A stretch of DNA of 64,000 nt from contig JAUICK010000001.1 in assembly GCA_030427865.1 (NCBI GenBank), positions 434,001 to 498,000 on the forward strand. Reading direction: 5' to 3'. The notes under the pieces were generated by a model. That model was not told the DNA's origin, did not search any database, and was given only the letters and a program-made list of their open reading frames with translations. Source of the DNA: Bacteroidia bacterium (GTDB taxonomy: Bacteria; Bacteroidota; Bacteroidia; Flavobacteriales; Flavobacteriaceae). Below, one piece after another: positions 53,881 through 63,048 of the stretch. How positions within the stretch are numbered: the stretch's first letter is position 1; every line of letters begins with the position of its first letter. A program made the position numbers and the translations under genes.

Positions 53881-54699
53881 ATGTCTGTAGCAAAGAAAGA
53901 ATATAAAAAAATTACTGTAAAATCTTTAGTAGATATGAAAAAAAATGGAGAGAAAATCTCTATGTTAACTGCCTATGATTTTACAATGGCAAAAATTTTA
54001 GATGGCGCAGGTATAGATGTGCTTTTAGTGGGCGATTCTGCTTCTAATGTTATGGCTGGTCACGAAACCACTTTGCCCATTACATTAGATCAAATGATTT
54101 ATCACGCAAGCTCAGTAGTTAGAGCAATTGACAGATGTTTAGTAGTGGTAGATTTACCTTTTGGTAGTTATCAATCTGACCCAAAAGAGGCCTTACGTTC
54201 TGCTATTCGAATTATGAAAGAAAGTGGTGCACATTCTATAAAATTAGAAGGCGGAAAAGAAATTAAAGAATCGATTAAACGTATTTTAAATGCTGGAATT
54301 CCGGTTATGGGGCACTTGGGTTTAACACCTCAATCTATATACAAATTCGGTACGTACACAGTTAGAGCTAAAGAAGAAGAAGAAGCAGAACAGTTAGTAG
54401 AAGATGCTTTATTATTAGAAAGATTAGGTTGTTTTGCTGTGGTTTTAGAAAAAGTGCCTGCAAAATTAGCGAAGAAAGTAGCAGAAGCAATTTCAATTCC
54501 TGTTATCGGAATTGGAGCTGGAAATGGTGTAGACGGACAAGTTTTAGTGACTCACGATATGATTGGAATGACACACGAATTTCATCCTCGTTTTTTACGT
54601 AGGTATTTAGATTTATATGCAGCCATGACTGGTGCTTTTAAATCTTATATTGATGATGTAAAAAGTGGCGATTTTCCGAATGAAAAGGAGCAGTATTAA
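53881..54699 (+). CDS. panB: 3-methyl-2-oxobutanoate hydroxymethyltransferase
   Basis: First committed step of pantothenate synthesis: adds hydroxymethyl from methylene-THF to ketoisovalerate. Length 272, normal. Motifs are [66 protein letters not shown] and [24 protein letters not shown] -7-like TACATTTA lies at 53850-53857 with TTG 18 bases before it. Next gene starts 1 base after the stop. Confidence 0.96.
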   Translation: MSVAKKEYKKITVKSLVDMKKNGEKISMLTAYDFTMAKILDGAGIDVLLVGDSASNVMAGHETTLPITLDQMIYHASSVVRAIDRCLVVVDLPFGSYQSDPKEALRSAIRIMKESGAHSIKLEGGKEIKESIKRILNAGIPVMGHLGLTPQSIYKFGTYTVRAKEEEEAEQLVEDALLLERLGCFAVVLEKVPAKLAKKVAEAISIPVIGIGAGNGVDGQVLVTHDMIGMTHEFHPRFLRRYLDLYAAMTGAFKSYIDDVKSGDFPNEKEQY

Positions 54700-54700
54700 T

Positions 54701-55126
54701 ATGAAATTTACTTTTTTAAAGAGTGTTCCCATTTATGTTCTTTTGTATAAAAATAGACTAAAAGTTTATAGATTAGATAATGGAAAATCAATAGATAGAA
54801 GTAGTTCTAAACCTTTTTCTAACAATAGGTTACTTTTAGGTGATTTTCAAAGATTTGAAGTTTTTCTAAAAGATTTAATAAAACATTTGTTTAAAGAAGA
54901 TAATTATTTTCTTTCTCCTGTGTTGTCAATTTTAATGCATCAAATGGAAATTAAAGAAGATGGTATTACAGAAGTTGAAAAAAGAGCTTTAATTGATTCT
55001 GGAAAACATGTAAATGCAAAAGAAGTTTATTTATGTTTTGAAGACAATGAACTAACTTTAAAAAAAGCCTTGTCAAAAATTAAAAATAAAGAAGGAACTT
55101 GGTCAATTCATAATTACAAAGAATAA
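54701..55126 (+). CDS. protein of unknown function in the panB operon
   Basis: A protein of 141 residues from ATG 54701; the longer frame from 54665 lies in panB and is rejected. No signal peptide or TM helix. It begins MKFTFLKSVPIYVLLYKNRLKVYRLDNG. The first 40 residues look like two beta strands around a turn (YVLLYKNRLKVYRL), faintly like the start of actin-fold proteins such as MreB, but the match is too weak to name. Its stop overlaps the next ATG by one base. Confidence 0.65.
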   Translation: MKFTFLKSVPIYVLLYKNRLKVYRLDNGKSIDRSSSKPFSNNRLLLGDFQRFEVFLKDLIKHLFKEDNYFLSPVLSILMHQMEIKEDGITEVEKRALIDSGKHVNAKEVYLCFEDNELTLKKALSKIKNKEGTWSIHNYKE

Positions 55127-56064
55127 TGAAAGTTCTTCATATAGATTCAAATCACTCTCTTTTAATCAATCAACTCAATGAGTTGGGTTTTACAAATGAT
55201 GAAGATTATACTTCAACAAAATCAGCAATTGAGGCAAAAATTCATTTGTATGATGGTTTTATCATTAGAAGTCGTTTTTCTATTGATAAAGACTTTTTAG
55301 ACAAAGCCACAAATCTAAAGTTTATTGGTAGAGTTGGTGCAGGTTTAGAAAACATAAATTGTGAGTATGCAGAAAGCAAAGGAATTAAACTAATTGCAGC
55401 TCCAGAAGGCAACAGAAATGCAGTTGGCGAACATGCTTTAGCAATGCTTTTATCGCTTTTTAACAAACTAAATAAAGCCAATAAAGAAGTTAGAAACGGA
55501 AAATGGCTACGTGAAGAAAATCGCGGAATTGAACTCGATGGAAAAACAGTGGGTTTAATTGGTTATGGAAATATGGGAAAATCTTTCGCAAAAAAATTGC
55601 GCGGTTTTGATGTTGATGTAATTTGTTACGATATAAAACCAAATGTAGGAGATGAAAATTGCACCCAAGTTTCTTTAAAAGAAATCCAAGAAAAAGCAGA
55701 CGTTTTAAGTTTGCATACACCACAAACACAGCTTACAAAACAAATGATAAATGCAGATTTTATCAATAATTTTCAAAAGAATTTCTGGTTAATAAATACT
55801 GCACGCGGAACAGCTGTAGTTACCAAAGATTTAGTTGCTGCATTAAAATCAGGAAAAATTTTAGGTGCGGGTTTAGATGTTTTAGAATACGAAAAATCGT
55901 CTTTCGAAAATTTATTTTCTAACGATAAAATGCCAGCAGCTTTCAACTATTTAATCCATTCTGAAAACGTAATTTTATCTCCTCACGTTGCAGGTTGGAC
56001 CATTGAAAGCAAAGAAAAATTAGCGCAAACCATTGTAGATAAAATTAAAGCAAAATTTTGCTAA
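55126..56064 (+). CDS. NAD-dependent D-isomer 2-hydroxyacid dehydrogenase
   Basis: A protein of 312 residues, the family length. Rossmann motif VGLIGYGNMGKSFAKKL (about 145-160), catalytic Arg in INTARGTAVV, Glu around LDVLEYEKSS, and His in LSPHVAGWT. Members include phosphoglycerate, glycerate and lactate dehydrogenases; the substrate is not clear, and a phosphoglycerate dehydrogenase role (SerA-like) is possible. Coupled by one base to the preceding gene. Confidence 0.87.
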   Translation: MKVLHIDSNHSLLINQLNELGFTNDEDYTSTKSAIEAKIHLYDGFIIRSRFSIDKDFLDKATNLKFIGRVGAGLENINCEYAESKGIKLIAAPEGNRNAVGEHALAMLLSLFNKLNKANKEVRNGKWLREENRGIELDGKTVGLIGYGNMGKSFAKKLRGFDVDVICYDIKPNVGDENCTQVSLKEIQEKADVLSLHTPQTQLTKQMINADFINNFQKNFWLINTARGTAVVTKDLVAALKSGKILGAGLDVLEYEKSSFENLFSNDKMPAAFNYLIHSENVILSPHVAGWTIESKEKLAQTIVDKIKAKFC

Positions 56065-56077
56065 CTTGTAGCACTTT

Positions 56078-56180
56078 TGTCATTCATGATGAAGAATGAA
56101 GAAGAATCTAATTTTTGATATGTGTTTTTAATTTCAGAGAAGATTTCTCAATCGCTTAAAAAAGCTCATTTCGAAATGAT
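56078..56180. repeat. copy of the TGTCATT...AGATTTCTC intergenic repeat
   Basis: TGTCATTCATGATG...GAATCT (56078-56109) and AGATTTCTC...TCGAAATGAT (56141-56180) match the two inner arms at 33324-33402. It fills most of the gap between 56064 and 56202. Confidence 0.5.
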
Positions 56181-56201
56181 ATTTATTTTAAAAATTAAAT
56201 T

Positions 56202-56660
56202 ATGCAATACAAAGCAAATTCACCCGAAGATTATATCAATCAAGTTCCTGAAGAACGTCAAGAAACTTTAAGAAAATTAAGAAAAATCATTAAAAATAAT
56301 TTACCTGAAGGTTTTGAAGAAGGCATTCAATACGGAATGATTGGGTATTATGTACCACATTCAACTTATCCAGATGGTTATCACTGCAAACCTGAAGAAC
56401 CTTTGCCTTTTATGAGTTTTGCATCCCAAAAAGCTTCTGTAAATTTATATCATAGTGGTATTTATGCCATTCCAGAAATTCATGATTGGTTTGTAAATGA
56501 ATATCCAAAACATTGCAAACGTAAATTAGATATGGGTAAAAGTTGTATCCGTTTTAAAAAAATGGAGGAAATTCCTTTTGATTTAATTGCAGAATTATGC
56601 AAAAAAATAACTGTTGAACAATGGATTAACGTGTATGAAACAAACATCAAAAAGAAATAA
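56202..56660 (+). CDS. DUF1801 domain protein
   Basis: A cytosolic protein of 152 residues matching DUF1801 (DYINQVPEERQETLRKLRKIIKNNLPEGFEEGIQYGMIGYYVP, then SCIRFKKMEEIPFDLIAEL). Structures of the family show an alpha/beta fold; function unknown. Next gene starts 3 bases later. Confidence 0.85.
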   Translation: MQYKANSPEDYINQVPEERQETLRKLRKIIKNNLPEGFEEGIQYGMIGYYVPHSTYPDGYHCKPEEPLPFMSFASQKASVNLYHSGIYAIPEIHDWFVNEYPKHCKRKLDMGKSCIRFKKMEEIPFDLIAELCKKITVEQWINVYETNIKKK

Positions 56661-56663
56661 AAT

Positions 56664-57050
56664 ATGAAGAACAGAGTTACAGGAATTGGTGGTTTGTTTT
56701 TTAAAAGTGATGATACAAAAGCCGCTAAAGATTGGTACAAAAAACACTTAGGTTTTAATACCGACGATTGGGGTTGTACGTTTTGGTGGAAAGACAAAGA
56801 CGGAAAAGAATGCTCTACACAATGGAGTCCGTTTGCAAAAGATACTTCTTATTTTGAGCCTTCAAAAAAAGACTTTATGTTTAATTATAGAGTGGAAAAT
56901 TTAGTTGAATTATTAGAAGAACTCAAAAAAGAAGGTGTTACCATTGTTGGAGAAATGCAAGAATTTGATTATGGAAAATTTGGCTGGATTTTAGACAACG
57001 AAGGAAATAAAATTGAACTTTGGGAACCAATAGATTCAGCATTTAAATAA
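56664..57050 (+). CDS. VOC (glyoxalase/bleomycin-resistance) family protein
   Basis: A protein of 128 residues with two beta-alpha-beta-beta-beta halves (GIGGLFFKSDDTKAAKDWYKKHLGF; FGWILDNEGNKIELWEP). The Glu in NKIELWEP is the usual metal ligand position. VOC members include isomerases, dioxygenases and resistance proteins; the substrate is not evident. In a run of small genes from 56202 to 57419. Confidence 0.87.
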   Translation: MKNRVTGIGGLFFKSDDTKAAKDWYKKHLGFNTDDWGCTFWWKDKDGKECSTQWSPFAKDTSYFEPSKKDFMFNYRVENLVELLEELKKEGVTIVGEMQEFDYGKFGWILDNEGNKIELWEPIDSAFK

Positions 57051-57056
57051 TACATT

Positions 57057-57419
57057 ATGGAAAACAAAAAAGAAAAAAAAGAGATTATAGATACCGTAAA
57101 AGAAAAGGCTACAGAATTTGTAGACGACTCTAAAGAAGTTTTAGATTTTGTAAAAAACAAAATTGATGAAACACTTTCTGAAGAAAATATTGAAAAAGTT
57201 AAACTAAAAGCAGAAGAGTTATCTGATAAAGCAAAAGAAAAAGCTAACGAATTTGCCAATGAAACAAAAGAAACATTCGAAGAATTAAAAGAAAATGCTT
57301 CAGAAATTGCTGGTGAAGCAGCAGAACATTTAGCCGATTTTGCCGAAGATGCTAAAGAAGAACTTAAAGAAGTTAAAAAAAAATCAAAAAACTTTTTTCA
57401 GCGTTTATTTGGTAAATAA
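57057..57419 (+). CDS. highly charged helical (LEA/apolipoprotein-like) protein
   Basis: A protein of 120 residues made of Lys/Glu-rich 11-residue-like repeats (KEKATEFVDDSKEVLDFV, KAEELSDKAKEKANEFANE) forming long amphipathic helices and ending with FFQRLFGK. No signal. This composition is typical of LEA-type or YtxH-like stress proteins, which stabilise membranes or proteins. It ends 5 bases from the convergent receptor gene at 57425. Confidence 0.7.
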   Translation: MENKKEKKEIIDTVKEKATEFVDDSKEVLDFVKNKIDETLSEENIEKVKLKAEELSDKAKEKANEFANETKETFEELKENASEIAGEAAEHLADFAEDAKEELKEVKKKSKNFFQRLFGK

Positions 57420-57424
57420 TGCAT

Positions 57425-59989
57425 TTAAAAAAATACTCTGAACACAAAATTTGGAGTAAAACCTAAAGAAAAAGTATCTTCTTTTAAAATACTAAAATTA
57501 TTGTTTTCATCTTGTTGCACAGAAAATTTTCTTTGTAAAATATTCTTATTATTGTAAACATTTAATAAAGACAACCCTATTTTTCCTCGCCAGTTTTTTG
57601 CCTCGTTAAAATTAAAAGAATAGGTGCCAGAAAAATCTAATTTATGGTAAACAGAAAGTCTGTTATTATTTATCGTTTCATAAATAATTTGATTGTTCTC
57701 ATCTAAACCTTTATGATTTGTGTACGGAACACCTGTTCTTACATTCCAACCTAAAGAAAAGTTATAATGCCTTATTTTTAAATTATGAGACCATAAAAAA
57801 TTATGGCGTATGTCTGTGTTTCCAGAAAAAGAATTCCCATTATTTATAGAATCAAAAATAAAATTTACATCACCAAAACTGTAACTAAACCAAGAACTAT
57901 AATTTTTCCACTTTTTTTGTAGTAAAAAATCTATACCAAAAACCGTGTTTTTTCCTTTAGAATAATTTTCGCTTGTTGTTAAAAAACCTTTACTTAAAGA
58001 AGTTAAACCTGTTATATTTTTGTAATAAAAATCAACATCTAAAAACCAATTATTTTTTTTATGTAAAAACCCTAAAGTAAGCTGTCTGCTTTTTAAGATC
58101 GGAATATCAATATTATTAGACAAAGCCCAAAGCTGATTTTCTAAACCAAAATCTGCGGTTGAGAATTCTAATAGTTGGCTAATATTTTGTTGTTTAAACT
58201 CTACAGAGCTCTTTAGCCAAAAATTAGAATTAATTAAAACTTGTGTAAAAATTCTGGGCGCTAAAAAAAACGTATTTGTTAAAGAAAAATAATTACTTCT
58301 TAAGCCTAACTGTAAAGTAAACTTCTCGTTATTTTTATACTTATATTCTGCAAAAACTGCGTGTGTATTGTTTTGGTTTGTTTCATTTAAAAAATAATCT
58401 AAATTCGGTTCAGACTCATCTGTACTTTCTAATTTATAAGAAACATTACTTTTATTGTACTGATATCCAACATTATAAACCTCTTTAAAATTGCTTTTTA
58501 TTTGAAGCTTCGTTTCAAAATTTAAATCGTTAATTGTGTTAAACTTAGTTCTTTTTTGATCTTGATTTTCTTCTAAAGCCTCTTCTGTAAAGTTATAATT
58601 TAAGTCGTAATTAGAATAATAAAAACTTGTTTCTTGTATTAACTTTTCAGTCCAATTTCGAATCCATTTACTGCTAAATCCTTGATTATTTATAGCTAAT
58701 TTATCCTTGGTTTTATAAGTGTTATCTGTTACACCAAAGTTATGCTGTAAATTATTTTTTACAAACAATTGATTCATCACAATTTTATCTTTTTCAGATG
58801 GCTTGTATGTTATTTTACTATTAAAATCGTAAAAGTAAAAATTTGTATTAGAGAGTAAATTACTGTCTGCAAAAGCTGTATTATTTGCAATAGCTGTATT
58901 TTGAAAAACTTTTTTTGATAATTTTTTAAATGTACTTGTATTAAATAGGTCTGTTATAGACCTTCTTACAGAAAAAGAAAAACCTATTTTTTTACTTAGT
59001 TTTAATTTTAAAAAAGCGTCTGTTTGCGTTAAATTAAAACCAAAACCACCTACTGTTTTATTACTAATTTCGTCTTCAGTTTGTATATCTATTACTCCAG
59101 AAATATGATTGCCATATTTAGCTCCTGCACCACTTTTAAAAACTTTAATTCTATCTGTAATATAAGGGTTAAAGGCAGAAATCATTCCAAAAAAATGAGC
59201 AGAATTGTACATCTTAATTCCATCAAAGAGAATTAAATTTTGATCTGGTGTTCCTCCACGAATATGCAAACCTGCAGCTGTTTCATTTGGACTATAAATA
59301 CCTGGTAAAAGTTGTATACTTTGCAAAACATCTGGTTCTGTTAAACCTGGTAAAAGAGCTAATTTTTTTGTTGAAATTTGAATAAATCCATCTTTGGTTT
59401 TATCAATTCCTTGAGTTAAGTAATTGGTGATAAAGATTTCGTCTAACAAAGACTTTTGTTCTCTTAAGTAAAGTTTTTTACAAGGCTTTATTAGTAAGTT
59501 TTTTGTTGGAATAAGTATATTTTTATAGCCCAAAAAAGAGATTTTTAAAGTGTCGTTTTTTGTTAATGAAGCCAATTGGAAATAGCCTTCTTTGTCTGAG
59601 ACAGTTCCTATTGGTTTTGATGTATAAATAATAGAAACACCTTCTATAGGTTTTTGTGTTTCAGCATCATAAACAACGCCACACATAAGAGATTTTTCGT
59701 CTTTATTTTTATCAGAAACTATAATATATCTCTGCAATACTTTTTGAAAAAATAGCTGAGTTTTAGACTGAATTTCTTGTAGAGCTATGTCTAAAGATTT
59801 ACCCTTTAAATTAATAGAAATAAATACTTTATCTACTAAATTATCTGAAAACGAAAATTTAACTTGGTGTTTATTTTCTAAGCTTAAAAACACTTTTTTT
59901 ATAGGTGCATTTACAAATTCTTTTTCCTGAGATATCGTTGAAAAAACAACAAAAAGACACATAAAAAGTATAAGAAATTGTTTTTGCAT
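57425..59989 (-). CDS. FecA-type outer membrane receptor with STN and carboxypeptidase-regulatory domains
   Basis: A receptor of 854 residues: signal peptide (ends TISQ), STN domain (about 25-75, VNAPIKKVFLSLENKHQVKFSFSDNLVD), a carboxypeptidase-regulatory-like domain (about 100-170, MCGVVYDAETQKPIEGVSI), plug (about 195-305, IRGGTPDQNLILFDGIKMYNS) and barrel ending in Phe854. The STN domain marks signal transduction to the FecR protein encoded immediately upstream. The ligand is unknown; import of iron complexes or surface sensing of a polymer are both possible. Confidence 0.88.
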   Translation of the reverse strand: MQKQFLILFMCLFVVFSTISQEKEFVNAPIKKVFLSLENKHQVKFSFSDNLVDKVFISINLKGKSLDIALQEIQSKTQLFFQKVLQRYIIVSDKNKDEKSLMCGVVYDAETQKPIEGVSIIYTSKPIGTVSDKEGYFQLASLTKNDTLKISFLGYKNILIPTKNLLIKPCKKLYLREQKSLLDEIFITNYLTQGIDKTKDGFIQISTKKLALLPGLTEPDVLQSIQLLPGIYSPNETAAGLHIRGGTPDQNLILFDGIKMYNSAHFFGMISAFNPYITDRIKVFKSGAGAKYGNHISGVIDIQTEDEISNKTVGGFGFNLTQTDAFLKLKLSKKIGFSFSVRRSITDLFNTSTFKKLSKKVFQNTAIANNTAFADSNLLSNTNFYFYDFNSKITYKPSEKDKIVMNQLFVKNNLQHNFGVTDNTYKTKDKLAINNQGFSSKWIRNWTEKLIQETSFYYSNYDLNYNFTEEALEENQDQKRTKFNTINDLNFETKLQIKSNFKEVYNVGYQYNKSNVSYKLESTDESEPNLDYFLNETNQNNTHAVFAEYKYKNNEKFTLQLGLRSNYFSLTNTFFLAPRIFTQVLINSNFWLKSSVEFKQQNISQLLEFSTADFGLENQLWALSNNIDIPILKSRQLTLGFLHKKNNWFLDVDFYYKNITGLTSLSKGFLTTSENYSKGKNTVFGIDFLLQKKWKNYSSWFSYSFGDVNFIFDSINNGNSFSGNTDIRHNFLWSHNLKIRHYNFSLGWNVRTGVPYTNHKGLDENNQIIYETINNNRLSVYHKLDFSGTYSFNFNEAKNWRGKIGLSLLNVYNNKNILQRKFSVQQDENNNFSILKEDTFSLGFTPNFVFRVFF

Positions 59990-60895
59990 TTATTGGTTCT
60001 CTAACAATACTGTTTTATCATCTTTAAAGATAACACCTATTTTCATAGGAACAAAAACAGTTTGTAAAGCAACTTCTAAATTACTGTGCGTAAAACTTCC
60101 TGTAAATCTTTTATTGGTATCTATTTTAGAGGTGTTTATAGTAATGTTGTATTGGTTTTCTATAGCATCTATAACAAATTGCAAAGGCATGCTGTTAAAA
60201 GAAGTTTCTCCATTTATCCAAGAAGGAGATGTTTTCATAGTATTCCACTTTTCTATCTTAGTTCCAATTTGTCTAATTGCTTTTCCTTTTGTTAAAATAT
60301 TGGTTTGGTTTTGGTGTTCTGTTTTTACTTTTCCTTCAAAACAAATTACTTCAAAAAGGTTTTTAGAAGTTTTAACGTTAAATTCAGTTCCTAAAACAGT
60401 GATGTTTCCTTGTTGTGTTTCTACGGTAAAAGTACTTCCTTTTTTAACTTTAAAAAGAGCTTCTCCTTCTAATTTAATTACTCTATTTTTTTTCCAATTT
60501 TTTTTCTGATAACTAATTTTTGATTTAGAATTTAGCAGTATTTTAGAGTTGTCTGGTAATATAATTGTTAACTGTTCTCCAAAATCTGTTGTAATTTTTT
60601 TAGAAAGATTTACAAAATAAAAGAACCCAAGCAAAAGAGCTATAGAAGCAGCAACAGCATACCAAGCCCTAAAAAGAGGTACTACTTTTTTTTCTTTTTG
60701 TAAATTAGTTTTAGCTAAAATTTCTTTATAAATTTTGTCTTTATTAAACTTAGGTGGGATTAATTCTGATGATTTTTCTGCTATTTTTTTGTAGAGTAAA
60801 AAATCTTCAGAAGCTTCAAAACTGCTTTTTTCATCTTCAGTAAGCTCATTGTTTAACCAACGAGCTAAAAAAGTATCTGGGTAATTTTTATCCAT
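59990..60895 (-). CDS. FecR family anti-sigma/signal relay protein
   Basis: A protein of 301 residues with a cytosolic N-terminal part (1-75, binds the sigma factor), one TM helix (about 80-98) and a periplasmic FecR domain (GEQLTIILPDNSKILLNSKSKI, LEGEALFKVKKGSTFTVETQQGNITVLGTEFNVK). It relays ligand binding of the STN receptor to the sigma factor. It adjoins the receptor gene with no gap. Confidence 0.92.
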   Translation of the reverse strand: MDKNYPDTFLARWLNNELTEDEKSSFEASEDFLLYKKIAEKSSELIPPKFNKDKIYKEILAKTNLQKEKKVVPLFRAWYAVAASIALLLGFFYFVNLSKKITTDFGEQLTIILPDNSKILLNSKSKISYQKKNWKKNRVIKLEGEALFKVKKGSTFTVETQQGNITVLGTEFNVKTSKNLFEVICFEGKVKTEHQNQTNILTKGKAIRQIGTKIEKWNTMKTSPSWINGETSFNSMPLQFVIDAIENQYNITINTSKIDTNKRFTGSFTHSNLEVALQTVFVPMKIGVIFKDDKTVLLENQ

Positions 60896-60938
60896 AAATA
60901 TTCTTTTTTTTAATAAAACATGTAAATAACAATTTACC

Positions 60939-61454
60939 CTACAACTTTAAATTCCCAATTTTTTTTCTAAGTGTATGTAAAGCTAAACTCATTCTTTTTT
61001 CCACGGTTTTAATAGAGATGTTTAAAAGTTCTGCTATTTCTCTGTATTTTTTTTGGTCAATTCTATTCAACAAAAAAACCTCTCGTTGATTATCTGGTAA
61101 ATCTGCAATTGCGTTTTGTAGTTTATGCATAAACTCTTTTTCTTCTAAAAGAAATTCTGGGTTTTCATGAGTAGAATGAATTCTGCTTTTTTGCTGATGC
61201 TTTAAGACCACTTTTTTGTGCGCATAATCGTTTAAAAAAAGATTATTAGTTACTGTAAATAAAAAAGATTTTGCTTTTTCTAACAAAACTTTGGCGCAGT
61301 TTTTCCAAAGTTTTACAAATGCTTCCTGAACAAAATCATCTGCTGCAGCTTCATTTCCGCATTTATAATATATAAAGTTTCTTAAAGTTTCTGCCTCTTT
61401 AATATAAATTTTTTCAAAAACTTTAGGCTCACAAATAGATGCTGTTTTTTCCAT
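60939..61454 (-). CDS. FecI-type ECF sigma factor
   Basis: A protein of 171 residues from ATG 61452-61454; a TTG three codons up (61463) is less likely. Region 2 is AAADDFVQEAFVKLWKN with YAHKKV; region 4 is LPDNQREVFLLNRIDQKKYREIAELLNISIKTVEKRMSLALHTLRKKI. First gene of the sigma-FecR-receptor operon, which it probably controls. A palindrome at 61487-61509 lies upstream. Confidence 0.92.
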   Translation of the reverse strand: MEKTASICEPKVFEKIYIKEAETLRNFIYYKCGNEAAADDFVQEAFVKLWKNCAKVLLEKAKSFLFTVTNNLFLNDYAHKKVVLKHQQKSRIHSTHENPEFLLEEKEFMHKLQNAIADLPDNQREVFLLNRIDQKKYREIAELLNISIKTVEKRMSLALHTLRKKIGNLKL

Positions 61455-61486
61455 TAAAAACAAACTTATTAAAAAAAAGTATAGGG

Positions 61487-61509
61487 TTAAACAATTTTAT
61501 CTTGTTTAA
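61487..61509. promoter_or_regulatory. candidate operator between fecI-type gene and metallopeptidase gene
   Basis: TTAAACAA (61487-61494) and TTGTTTAA (61502-61509) are exact reverse complements separated by 7 bases, midway between the two divergent genes. In such AT-rich DNA this could be chance. Confidence 0.3.
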
Positions 61510-61551
61510 TAGCTACAAATACAATTTTTTAATATATAAAATCAAATAATT

Positions 61552-62541
61552 ATGAAAAACCTTAAAAATTTAACTTGGGTAATCGTATTTTCAATTTCAA
61601 TAGCAATATTTTATTCGTGTAATAATAACGATGACGATTTACTACTTGAAAATAATATTGTAGAAAATGGAAATGATAAAGATATAAACTCTAATAACAA
61701 CCAACAAAGCGATGGAGATGGAGAAATTACATTATATAAAGTAGCCAATGGAAACATTACTAAAGTTACTGATTATAAGGTGTCTGGAGTAGATTTAGAT
61801 TTACAAAAAGATGTTAAAAAACACAATGAAATTTGGGATTTAGTTAGAAAAATAGTTCCATTAAATCAACTAAAAAAAATGACTGAATTTATGATTTATA
61901 ATGGAGAAAAATCTGGAAGTGCTGGATATGTTACAGAAAGAAAAGCAGATTTAAGCGAGTGGCAAATGGGTATTGCAATTAATTTTGCTTATGAAGGAGG
62001 GTTTAATTATAGGGGAGAATTGGCGTATACGATTATTCACGAATTTGGTCATATTTTAACGCTAAATGATGTTCAGCTAAATGCTTCTATAGCTGAAGCA
62101 GATTGTAAAAACTTTTATCCAAGTGAAGGTTGTGCTAAAGAAAACTCATATATCAACGAATTATATCAAAAATATTGGAAAGACATTAAAGACGAACACA
62201 ATAAAGCGCAAAATAGTCAAGAAGAACAAGAGAGTTTTTACAATAAATATAGTGATAGATTTGTAACCAATTATGCATCTACAAACCCAGGAGAGGATAT
62301 CGCAGAGGTCTTTGCAACTTTTGTAACCAAAAAAGAGAAACCTTCTGGGGCCACTATTGCAGAAAAGAAAATGCTTTTAATGTACAACAGAAAAACTTTG
62401 GTTGATTTTAGAAACCACATCAGAAAAAACCTAAACTTAAGAGGTAAAGGAAATGCACAATCTTTTATTCTACCAGAACCTGGTTCTTGGAAACAAGCAA
62501 AAACCTTTGGAAACTCTAAAAAAACAAAATGTAGACATTAA
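61552..62541 (+). CDS. putative zinc metallopeptidase lipoprotein
   Basis: A protein of 329 residues with lipobox Cys23 (IFYSC) followed by Asn/Asp-rich sequence, a common surface-export tether in Bacteroidetes. Zinc motif HEFGH at 163-167 and a downstream EDIAEVFATF (Glu248-Glu252) give the third ligand, as in putative zinc-binding metallopeptidases (PF15890-like) that accompany outer-membrane receptors. It lies divergent from the fecI-type gene, and a functional link is inferred from position. Confidence 0.82.
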   Translation: MKNLKNLTWVIVFSISIAIFYSCNNNDDDLLLENNIVENGNDKDINSNNNQQSDGDGEITLYKVANGNITKVTDYKVSGVDLDLQKDVKKHNEIWDLVRKIVPLNQLKKMTEFMIYNGEKSGSAGYVTERKADLSEWQMGIAINFAYEGGFNYRGELAYTIIHEFGHILTLNDVQLNASIAEADCKNFYPSEGCAKENSYINELYQKYWKDIKDEHNKAQNSQEEQESFYNKYSDRFVTNYASTNPGEDIAEVFATFVTKKEKPSGATIAEKKMLLMYNRKTLVDFRNHIRKNLNLRGKGNAQSFILPEPGSWKQAKTFGNSKKTKCRH

Positions 62542-62553
62542 GCAATACAAATT

Positions 62554-62955
62554 ATGAAAAGTTCAGTTTTATATATTTTCTTTTTATTTGTTATTGGATG
62601 CTCATCTAACAAAAACATTGAAAATAAAGAAGTAATTTATTATGGAAAAACAGCTTGTTTAGGGAAATGCCCTGTGTTAGACATCTTTATTTATAAGGAA
62701 GGAATAGTAATTTACAACGGAATTAAAAATGTAGAAAAAAAAGGGAAACATCGTTTTAAAATTTCTAAAAAAACATTTCAAGAAATTAAAAATGAAGTTG
62801 CTAAAATAGATTTTAACACAGTTTATACTGAGGATTTAAAAAGAGATCTGCCTAAAACTATTATAAAAATAAATGGTAAGAAAGCCGTTTTTCAAAACCC
62901 AAAAAAAATAAAAAGAGTAGAAGAGCTATTTAATAAGTTAATTCTAAAAAATTAG
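62554..62955 (+). CDS. DUF6438 domain lipoprotein
   Basis: A protein of 133 residues with lipobox Cys16 (VIGCSS) and a DUF6438 domain (TACLGKCPVLDIFIYKEGIVIYNG; the conserved Cys pair is 35 and 39). Function unknown. It follows the metallopeptidase gene by 12 bases and precedes a terminator. Confidence 0.78.
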   Translation: MKSSVLYIFFLFVIGCSSNKNIENKEVIYYGKTACLGKCPVLDIFIYKEGIVIYNGIKNVEKKGKHRFKISKKTFQEIKNEVAKIDFNTVYTEDLKRDLPKTIIKINGKKAVFQNPKKIKRVEELFNKLILKN

Positions 62956-62983
62956 AATAATAGTTTTGGGTTAGGTTAGTTTT

Positions 62984-63022
62984 GAAAGCTTACACATAAT
63001 ATAGGTGTAGGCTTTCTTTTTT
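62984..63022 (+). terminator. terminator after the metallopeptidase/DUF6438 operon
   Basis: GAAAGCTTACAC (62984-62995) pairs with GTGTAGGCTTTC (63005-63016) over 12 bp with one G-T pair, followed by a T-run. Confidence 0.8.
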
Positions 63023-63024
63023 TG

Positions 63025-63032
63025 TATTTTTG
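63025..63032 (+). promoter_or_regulatory. -7 promoter box of the DoxX-like gene
   Basis: TATTTTTG, an exact TAnnTTTG match, 16 bases before the ATG at 63049. Confidence 0.55.
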
Positions 63033-63048
63033 ATAAAACTTATTTATA

